64,000 nt of DNA from CALLCD01 sp039196965. GTDB lineage: Bacteria; Pseudomonadota; Alphaproteobacteria; Caulobacterales; Hyphomonadaceae. Numbering within the stretch: the stretch's first letter is position 1; every line of letters starts with the position of its first letter. Positions 52,575-61,600 of the stretch are shown one piece after another. The stretch covers positions 18,204 to 82,203 of the forward strand of contig JBCCUK010000019.1 in assembly GCA_039196965.1 (NCBI GenBank), given 5' to 3'. The notes below the pieces were generated by a model. It did not search any database. It saw nothing but the letters and a program-made list of their open reading frames with translations, and had not been told where the DNA came from. Position numbers and translations under genes: made by a program.

Positions 52575-54992
52575 TCAGCCGCCGCAATTCGCGATTTTGT
52601 CATCGACACCAGCCAGGACGACGTTCTTGTCATAATCCGACAGGGGCTGAACGGCTTCGATTTCTCGATAGATGCGTCTGCCCTCCGCGTAGGACGCACA
52701 GGCCAGCGCTGGTTCATTGACCACTTCATAGACTTCTGCAGCAACGAGAATACCACTTGCGAGGTTTCTCTTATAACCTACGTCCTTAGGGCTCGTATCC
52801 GCAAGTTCCCTCTTGCCACTGATGGCATCTCCCACAGTTTCGATCGCCTCAGAGGCACGGCCCGCATAAGCCAGCGTTATAGAAGTCTGTTCGAGAACTG
52901 ATATTAAATTCCGGCGAAGACGAATATCTTCCGGATCCTTTTCAGAAAGAGCTTCGGCCAGAGATAAGGACAATTCAAGATCCTCAAGGGCAGCCTCCCA
53001 CCGCTGCAAGTCATATAATACAAGTGCCCTTTTAAATGCAGCAACATATAAGGATCGCTGATAATCATCCTTGCTGTCGGGTATTTCGACCAGCTTCTTA
53101 TAAATCTCAATGGACCGATCTGCCGCGGGTAACGATCTCTCCATGTCGCCCAGCTCTTTCTCTTCTATCCATCTTGCAAGCGATTCGGACAAAGCAACAT
53201 TCGCGCGGGCGACAATGGCGAGCGTCTTTTCATCATCCGGCGATTCAACCAGCAAGGCAGACGCTTCTCTTTCTGCCTGTTCAAGAATGCGGATAGCGTC
53301 TTCATACTGATCTATCCAGGAGAGGGGGAGGCCGCTTTCTATAAGAGAATAAAGCCTGCCAATTTTATCTTCATAGGTTGCTGCATCCGAGCGAACAAGA
53401 TCGTCGTACAAGGCGACAGACTGCTCTGCCGCAGCGTGAGTAGCTACATTGTCATCCACTACAATGTATTCAAATACAGATTTGGAAAAGTAGGCTTGCG
53501 CCTTGGCTCTGATGACGTCCTCGTTGTCTGGTTCCTCCAAATGGAGGCTTTCCAATCTCTCCAAGGCCACGTTCAAGAGTTCACCGCTCTCCGTGCGGCG
53601 TCCAAGATTGGGGCCGACCGGATTACCGAGGACATCGGAAAGTCTCTTATATCCAATCGCCACCTCCAGTCGGACATCCTGTGCTGGCCTTTCGGTTTGG
53701 CTTAACGCATCGAGATAGGAGCGCGCCGTATCGGCAAGATCATTCAGTGCTTTTGTATTGCCTGATACGCCATTCAACTGATCGTAGAGATCAAATAGGA
53801 GGTAGTTTGATAGTGAGCGGACTTCCTCGAATCTTGTATCTGCCGCGAGGCGCGCAGCTTCGGCGCGTGTATAAAGACTGCTCGTGGTGACGAACCCAAC
53901 GGCAAGGCCAACAATTGCCATGGCGCTGATCGCGACCCCGACAGGTCTTCGTTTGAACAGTTTGCTGAAGAAATAGAGTGCGCCGCCATGTCTGGCTGAG
54001 ACCGGCCTATGAGCAAGGTAAGCGGCAAGGTCATCAATCAACGCATCTACTGAGCCATATCGATCCTCTGGTTCGGAGGCCGTTGCCTTATCTATGACCG
54101 CACGCAGGTCCGTGCCGGCTTCTTCCTTGGAAATGAGTGTATTCAGAAGGTGCCCCAGGGAATAGACATCGCTCAGTGTGCTGGTGATTCCGGCGTTCAG
54201 CCCTTCTGGAGCCGCAAAGCCCGGCGTGAAGCTCAGATTGGGACGTTCCGATACAGTGCCGCTATCACCTGATGCCCCAACATCCTGATGCGGACGAGCA
54301 ATACCGAAATCGATAAGCTTTACCTCGCCGTTTTCGGTCACCAGAACATTTGCTGGCGTGAGATCCCGATGAATGATCAGGTTCTGGTGGGCGAATCTAA
54401 CCGCTTCGCACACGGTTATTATAAGCTGTAGTTTCTGATTCAGCTGAAGGTCTCTTTGCTCTGCCCATTCTGTGATAGGTATGCCTTCCACGTATTCCAT
54501 TACGATATAGGGTGGCCCGTCGGGCAGGGTGCCGCCATCATAAAGTCTGGCGATATTCGGATGGTTCAGAGTTGCCAGGATCTGACGTTCCTGGAGGAAT
54601 CGTTTGATCAATTCATTTTGCAACAGTCCGGGACGAATAACTTTGATGGCAACCGTGTGGTCGAAATCCCCCACGGCTCGGACACCTTTATAAACAGCAC
54701 CCATGCCACCCCGACCAATGACTTCCTCGATTTTATATGCACCTATTTTTTCCGGTGGCGGCGTATCATCGGCCGTGAGAATCGCGCCGCCAGTCTGAAG
54801 TGCCCGCTCGGCTTTGGCATCGCACCTTAATAGGGCTCGGACGCGCTCGGTGAGCGCGGGATCATTTCCGGCTTCTCGCAAAGCCCAGGCTTCGCGTTCG
54901 GGTGATGGCTGATCGAAAGCTCGTTCAATGAGGTCCAGTGCCCGCTTTTCTAACTCCACGTCAACCATCCCATCCCTTTCCCCGGTTGACAT
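52575..54992 (-). CDS. Transmembrane Ser/Thr protein kinase with TPR-like extracytoplasmic region
   Basis: The 805-residue protein has a helical N-terminus (1-75), a Hanks-type kinase domain (about 84-335), a membrane helix (349-371, VGVAISAMAIVGLAVGF), and a C-terminal TPR-like region (about 380-800). The glycine loop is IGRGGMGAVYKG, with ATP-binding Lys117 in VAIKVI, catalytic Asp210 in HRDLTPANVLV, DFG Asp228, and APE in FAAPEG. The HRD motif has Thr212 where HRDLK kinases have Lys; Asn215 is kept. The gene is divergent from an ECF sigma factor of the kinase-linked group, so the sigma factor is the likely substrate. ATG 54992 is preceded by GGTAGG; ATG 54968 is an alternative. Confidence 0.92.
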   Translation of the reverse strand: MSTGERDGMVDVELEKRALDLIERAFDQPSPEREAWALREAGNDPALTERVRALLRCDAKAERALQTGGAILTADDTPPPEKIGAYKIEEVIGRGGMGAVYKGVRAVGDFDHTVAIKVIRPGLLQNELIKRFLQERQILATLNHPNIARLYDGGTLPDGPPYIVMEYVEGIPITEWAEQRDLQLNQKLQLIITVCEAVRFAHQNLIIHRDLTPANVLVTENGEVKLIDFGIARPHQDVGASGDSGTVSERPNLSFTPGFAAPEGLNAGITSTLSDVYSLGHLLNTLISKEEAGTDLRAVIDKATASEPEDRYGSVDALIDDLAAYLAHRPVSARHGGALYFFSKLFKRRPVGVAISAMAIVGLAVGFVTTSSLYTRAEAARLAADTRFEEVRSLSNYLLFDLYDQLNGVSGNTKALNDLADTARSYLDALSQTERPAQDVRLEVAIGYKRLSDVLGNPVGPNLGRRTESGELLNVALERLESLHLEEPDNEDVIRAKAQAYFSKSVFEYIVVDDNVATHAAAEQSVALYDDLVRSDAATYEDKIGRLYSLIESGLPLSWIDQYEDAIRILEQAEREASALLVESPDDEKTLAIVARANVALSESLARWIEEKELGDMERSLPAADRSIEIYKKLVEIPDSKDDYQRSLYVAAFKRALVLYDLQRWEAALEDLELSLSLAEALSEKDPEDIRLRRNLISVLEQTSITLAYAGRASEAIETVGDAISGKRELADTSPKDVGYKRNLASGILVAAEVYEVVNEPALACASYAEGRRIYREIEAVQPLSDYDKNVVLAGVDDKIANCGG

Positions 54993-55066
54993 CTGCCTAC
55001 CAGAATAGGCGTAAGATTTGCATAGATAGGGCCAGTTGCTTAGCGTGTTTTTTTAGACTGGGTTGG

Positions 55067-55642
55067 ATGATGGAGCATGGCACCGAGGAAGTCAGAGCCC
55101 TTATGGCTGCCTGGCGCAAGGGGGATGAGACCGCTCGCGACACACTATTTGAGCTCTTTTATGAGGAGCTTAGGTCTCTTTCGGCGGCGCTTCTGCGGCG
55201 CGAAGGCAACATATCTCTGTCTACGGGCGATCTCGTCAGCGAGGCCGTGATCCGACTCGTCGCTCTGGACCGCATAGATTGGCAGGACAAAGCGCATTTC
55301 ATGGTTCTGGCAGCACGGATGATGCGCAGAGTGCTGGTCGATCATGCGCGCAAGAAATCTGCGAATAAGAGAGGACATTACCGGGTTACACTGATTACCG
55401 AGTTAAATGGTGGTGCTGGTGAGGCGATGGATCTCCAGCGTCTCGACGAAGCCCTCATTCGCTTACAAGGCATTGATCCCATTCGTGCAGAAATCGTCGA
55501 ACTGCGCTATTTTGGCGGACTGACCGTAGAAGAAACGGCTAAGGTCCTTGATACGTCAGCATCAAGCGTGAAGAGAAGTTGGCGAGCTGCCAGAGCCTGG
55601 TTGCTCGCGGCCCTTGAAGAGGAGCGCCGTTCTTTCGACTAG
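55067..55642 (+). CDS. ECF sigma factor of the kinase-associated (TIGR02999/ECF43-like) group
   Basis: From ATG 55067 the protein is 191 residues. Region 2 (about 15-85) has FELFYEELRSLSAALLRRE and AHFMVLAARMMRRVLVDHARKKSANKRG, the group signature. Region 4 (about 130-185) has LRYFGGLTVEETAKVLDTSASSVKRSWRAARAWL. The acidic DAED that ordinary ECF factors use to hold the RNA-polymerase beta-prime clamp is replaced by Ser52-Thr53-Gly54-Asp55. In ECF43 factors from Vibrio and Xanthomonas, phosphorylation by a linked kinase supplies the missing charge; the same control is inferred here. No anti-sigma factor is nearby, in keeping with that mode. Confidence 0.9.
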   Translation: MMEHGTEEVRALMAAWRKGDETARDTLFELFYEELRSLSAALLRREGNISLSTGDLVSEAVIRLVALDRIDWQDKAHFMVLAARMMRRVLVDHARKKSANKRGHYRVTLITELNGGAGEAMDLQRLDEALIRLQGIDPIRAEIVELRYFGGLTVEETAKVLDTSASSVKRSWRAARAWLLAALEEERRSFD

Positions 55643-55660
55643 CGCGTCCTCCTGCATAAC

Positions 55661-58600
55661 TTACATACCAACGAAGCCGTCATCAGCTGGATCATTCAGT
55701 ATACCGTCTATATTGAAATCGAATGTCTCTCGCTCTATCGGGATATAATCATCCGTATCTGGATCAGCTGCCGTGTCATCAGAGAAGCCCTTAAAGGGAT
55801 TGATCTCTTCGGTGCTTAATGTGTTGCTCGCCAAGAACTCGAAACTGTCGCTTACCTCATATTCGTCATCACTCGCCAGAACGTCGTTCAAGGCGGGGTC
55901 GATGGACAAGGAGACGGTGCTCATTGATTCAGCCCCGTCGTCGGATAAGGCACCTTCTTCAGAGATGAACGTGAACGAGATCGTCTCTGTTCCGATAATG
56001 CGCCCTTGGCCTGCATTGCCGCTGAAGGCTGTCACGGTGAGGGAATAGTCGCCGTCTGTGAAGGCGGGATCGGCGCTGAAAAGATCGCCTTCTTCATCGC
56101 TGAACAGGGCGTATGGCTGAACGGCCTCTGTCTGTTCGTGGATGAGATTGCTATCTTCGTCGAAGAGTTGGAACCGGATCGAGCCATCATCGTCACCAGC
56201 AACACCGTCGCCGACAAAGTCTGCGGTGATGCTGCGAAATGTTGCGGGCAGTCCGGTCACATCAATCGTGTCGCCATCAGTGAGATTGGCGAAAAACCCA
56301 TCCGCCTCTGTATCGACCACGGCGAACACGAAATCGCTCTCTGGCGGCGGAGGTGGTGGGGGTGGCACATCCGAAGCCAGGGTAAATGCGATCGTCTCTT
56401 CACCGATGACAGCGCCCGACCCGCCATTGCCGCTAAACGCCGTTACCGACAGCGTGTAGTCGCCGTCTGTGAAGGCAGGATCGGCATTGAAGATGTCACC
56501 GCGATTGTCGTCGCTGAACAGGGCGAAGGGCTGATTGTTCTCAACTCGCGCTTCGATGAGATGGCCATCGGCATCGAACAGTTCGAACCGGATCGATCCA
56601 TCATCGTCGCCTGTCACGCCGTCACCGACAAAGTCCGCGGTGATGCTGCGGAAGGTGGCCGGCAAATCCGTCACATCGATCGTATCACCATCGGTGAGAC
56701 TAGCGAAAAATCCGTCCGCATCGGTATCGACCACAGCGAAAACAAAGTCACTCTCCGGCGGAGGTGGCGGAGGTGGCGGAGGTGGCGGAGGTGGCGGAGG
56801 TGGCGGAGGTGGCGGAGGTGGCGGCGGCAGATCGGAGTTCAATGTGAAGCTGATCGTCTCCGACCCCAGCACATCACCCCGCGCTCCGTTTTCGCTGAAG
56901 GCTGTGACCTCAAGCGAATAGTCACCATCGACAAAGGATGGAGGGGCATCGAAGAAGTCACCCCTATTATCATCGCTGAAGACGGCGAAAGGCTGATTGA
57001 TCTCGACGCGTTCCTCAATCAGCGTCCCGTCCTCATCGAAGAGGCGGAACCGGATCGAGCCGTCATCGTCTCCGGCCACGCCATCGCCGACAAAGTCAGC
57101 CGTAATACTCCTGAAATTGGCAGGAAGCCCCGAGACATCGATCGTATCGCCGTCCTGCAGATCAGCGAAGAACGTGTCGGCATTCGTGTCGACAATGGTG
57201 AAAACAAACTCATCCTCTGGAGGTGGAGGTGGAGGTGGAGGTGGAGGTGGAGGTGGAGGTGGAGGTGGCGGAGAGATCACCATGTCATCGTCCAACACCG
57301 TGACCGATGCGGAACCGGATATCGCGTCTGCCGTACTTGCCGTGATCGACGCCGTCTGGTCGCCATCGATATCCATGTCATCGATGATCGTCACATCGAA
57401 GCTGGCCGAGGCCTGCCCATCGAGAATGGTGACACTCATCGGTGCGGTCGCTTCGGTCTCGTCGTCACTCACAAGGCTGACAATCAGATCCCCAACGAGA
57501 TCGCCCGTCCGTGTCACCGTCCCCGCAGCCATCCCGCCATCTTCGGCAATCATGTCCGGGTCTATTGTCACCGTAAGCTCGGTTGGCGGAGGTGGTGGAG
57601 GCGGCGGCGGCGGCGGGGGAGGAGGTGAGATCACCATGTCATCATCCAACACCGTGACCGATGCGGAACCGGATATCACGTCTGCGGCGCTCGCGGTGAT
57701 CGAGGCCGTCTGGTCGCCATCGACATCCATGTCATCGATGATCGTCACATCGAAACTGGCCGAGGCCTGCCCGTCGAGGATTGTCACGCTTACCGGCACC
57801 GTTGCTTCCGACTCATCGTCACTCGCAAGCGTCACAACGAGACCGCCCATGAGATCGCCGGTCCGCGTGACCGTGCCAGCCGCTATGCCGCCGTTCTCTG
57901 CAATCATATCTGGCTCGATCGCTAAAGACAGCTCGACCGGTATTTCACCTTCAAACACGGTGATCGTCTGAAACGCCTCGGCAAAATCATCCCCGTCGGT
58001 CGCTCGGATATTCAGATCGAAATCTCCTTCGAAACCGATTGGTGTCGTGAAGGTAAAGCCTTCCGGTGGTTCACCTGTAAAAGTGACGGACGTTCCGTCT
58101 GCGGAAGGCGTGCCATCGGAGAAAATGGTCCCCGCTGGAAACCCGGAATAGACAATCTCCTGAACGGGGTCAGCCAAGTCATCCGCAACAGCGCTCGGCG
58201 GAATCTCTGACGCCGCGCCCGCTGTCACCTGAAATGCCAGAGCATCTGCGGTCGCGCTGGAATCCATCTTGGAGAGCGCTGTCGCGTTGCCCCCTTCATC
58301 TGCTGTCGCAATGGAGCTTGACCCCATATCTGCCGTCGCACTCGCAATCGCTGCATTATCTGCCGTCGCGGTCCCTAAACTCGTGTTGGTCGAGGTGACA
58401 GACGCAATAGACGAATTGTTCGCGGTCGTGGTGGCATCCGATGCCGTATCAGCTGTTGATGATGCAACAGACCCGCCCGTCGCGACAGAACTTGTGGAGC
58501 TGCTAATGTTTGAATCGGCGGTCGCGAGCGATGACGCATCGGCTTCAGCCGTCGCGTTACTTCCATCGTTGGCGCTGCTGATGGAGGTAGAATCGGCATT

Positions 58601-61600
58601 GCCATTTGATGTCGCAAATGAGCCGTTCTCTCCGGACGCTATTGCAGAGGATGACAATGTTGCTGTTGCGTTTGAGATAGACCCATTTGCGGCAAAGGAT
58701 GTCGCATCCGATTCATCTTCGGCTATGGCAGATGCTGCAGAGCCACCATCTGCCATAGCCGAAGCCTCGGAAACCGTTTCTGCATTACCGCGAGCCGCAT
58801 CAGCTCTAACAATTGACGAATTGCTTGCCGTCGCCTCTGCCATAGCCAATTCGTTAGCTGTAGCGACTGCGGTACTGTCATTTTCCGCATCAGCATTCGC
58901 GATGCTTGCATCTGTTGACAGGGCTGTGGCACCGGGCGCGTCTGGTGCAGCGACTGAAAGATCTGGCGCAAACTGATCAATGGAGCCGGACAAGGCATCG
59001 TCCGCAACGGATGATCCACCATCAGAAACATAGCCCGCAATCGCGTCTATCGCGTTATCAGCCGTGGCGGCCTTCGCCACGGTCACATCGGCCGTGATCT
59101 CATCGAAGCGGGCGTCCGCCACGCCATCGGCGATATTGGCCGCATTTGCGCTTGATATTGAATCGTTGATAGCCGTAGAGGTCGCTAATGCAGAAACAAC
59201 TGCGCTCGAATTGGCGCTCGAACCATTTGTCGCCGCAGAGGTACTGGCAGATGCAACCTCAGCGAAAGCCAACGCTTGCGAACCTGCATCTGCGAATGAG
59301 GAGCCCCCGGATCTATCCGTCGCCACACTGTTTGCATCGCTGACGTCCCTTGCGATAGCTACAGAGACACTCTCAGCAGCGGCCAAGGTGCTTGAAACAC
59401 CTCTTGTTTCACCGATAGCAACGGAGGTCGAACTCTCGAATGCCCTCGCCGTCGTCGTCGACATATTATTAGCAGCGGCAGATGCCGAACTCATATCGTC
59501 GGCGGTTGCGTCTGCTGTTGAGGCATTGGTGCTTACTGTCGTGGCATCGGACGTGTTTGAAGCATCAGCTGTGGCCACGGATTCTGTAATGGAGACAGCG
59601 TTCGCAATACCGGTGTTCAGACCATTCGCACTTGCCGTGGAGTCGTCACCAGAGAAGGCTGTGGCGGTGCTCCCGGTCTCGGCCGTCGCTTGTGATACTG
59701 ATCCTGAATCAGCTGTAGCATTCGCTGTCGAAGTTGTATCCGAGTTGGACGTTGCGCTGCTGGTACTTGTCGCTGTCGATGACGATACGGAATCGTTTAC
59801 CGCAACTGCGCCGGCATCTGATGTGTCCAAAGCCGTCGCGGTCGCTGATGAGCTAATGTCAGCGAGTGCAGTGGCCGTCGAGTTGGTTTCGTCATCGCCG
59901 CGCTGGGCATCCGCCGCCGCAATGGATCCATTATCGGCCGTAGCTGTCGCATCTGCACGATCGTCGGCCGTGGCGACGGACGATGAACTGTTCGACGCGG
60001 TTGCAGTTGCATCGGATGTGTTCGAGGCATCAGCCGAAGCACCAGACCCGCTTGTAGCAACGGCGTTTGCGATACTTGCATTCAGACTGTTTGCGTTCGC
60101 CGACGCGTTATCCCCTGAGAGAGCCGTCGCCGAGCTGCCATCATCTGCTGTCGCAACAGATATTGCATTATCGTCCGCCGTCGCGCCTCCGACAGAACCA
60201 TTATCCGACGTGGTCGTTGCAGAACTCTCTAGCGTAGCGAACGATGTCGCAACAGAGCCATCGATTGACATTGCGTCGGCATCTGACGTGTCGGTCGCTG
60301 ATGCAGTGGCAACGGAGCCACCTTCAGCCGTAGCGGTTGCTGTGGAGTTCGTCTCTGCATCGCCTAGCTGCGCATCTGCCGATGCGACGGAAGACTGCCG
60401 TGCTGTCGCGCTTGCCACAGCAAAATCGTCAGCCGTTGCAAGTGTCGTCGAAGCTGCTTCAGCAAACGCGGCGGCGTTGCTTGCGCTGGAAGCGCTAGCC
60501 GTTGAAGAACTCTCCCCATCAGCCGTCGCACTGGAAATTGAGCCACCATCCGACGACGTCGTTGCGTCACTCATAAGCGTTGCGGTTGACGTCGCAACGG
60601 ATCCTTCTTCAGCCGAGGCTGAAGCGTCAGAAGTGTCTGCTGCAACGGCTGCTGCGGACGAACTGCCATCGGCCGTCGCCGTCGCTGTGGAGCTCGTTTC
60701 CGCGTCGCCGCGGGCAGCATTCGCGCTTGCGATTGACGCATCACTGGCCGTCGCATTTGCGACAGCTTGCTGATCCGCGGTCGCCGTAGATGTCGATTCA
60801 GCTTCGGCAAAGCCAGCCGCCGAAGCGCCTACCGTCGCCGTTGCTGTCGCGGAGCTGCCTCCATCAGCTGTGGCATTGGCTGCCGAGGCGTCTTCTGCAA
60901 ACGACGTAGCGTCACTTGCGCTCGTGGCGTTTGAGCTTGCAACGGAGCCATCAATTGCACCCGCGTTTGCCTCCGAACCGGTTCCGGCAAATGCGCTCGA
61001 CACGGAACCAATATCGGAAAATGCGATTGCCATCGAAGAGTTAGCAACACCGCTTCCTTGAGCATCAGCCGACGCGCTTGAGCCGTCGTTCGACATCGCA
61101 TTGGCCACACCGCCATCCATGGATGTCACTACGCTAGTTGAATTCCTCGATGCCGTTGAGACTGCTTCAGCAATGTTGGAAGCGTCTGCGCTAGAAGAGC
61201 TGTCAAACTCGGCTGTCGCATCTGATGTCGATCCGTTCTCAGCAAACGCCGTTGCGTCGCTTTCGTTCAACGCCGTCGAACTTGCAAACGCCAGATCAAT
61301 CGCGGTGGATTCCGCGTCAGCTCCTTCACCAAATGCGAGCGCCGTGGCGAGGCTCTGATCCTCGGCGATGGCGGTTGCCTCCGCACCATCGCTTGCCAGC
61401 GCCGCCGCAACCGTCAGTCCATTGGTCTGGATGAAGTTCAGAAGCTCATCGCTAAGCACTGCGCCTGTCAGATCCCCAGAGCTGGAAATGAGCGGCGTGG
61501 TGAAGTCTGCCGCATCCAGAATTTCCTCCAGCGTCGCAGCACCGGTGACGACCACTTCCGCAATCGGATCATCATCGCTACCCGTACCGGACGTAACATC

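Noticed and set aside
56006..57628. A 540-residue rightward frame with Arg/Trp runs
   Set aside because: It is antisense to the beta-sandwich modules; the WRRW runs are the complement of proline codons.
59064..60773. A 569-residue rightward open frame rich in Ala/Ser/Val opposite the decapeptide array
   Set aside because: It is the antisense of the giant gene. The repetitive GC-rich codons leave several frames open. There is no ribosome-binding site or independent motif, and similar open frames run in other phases.
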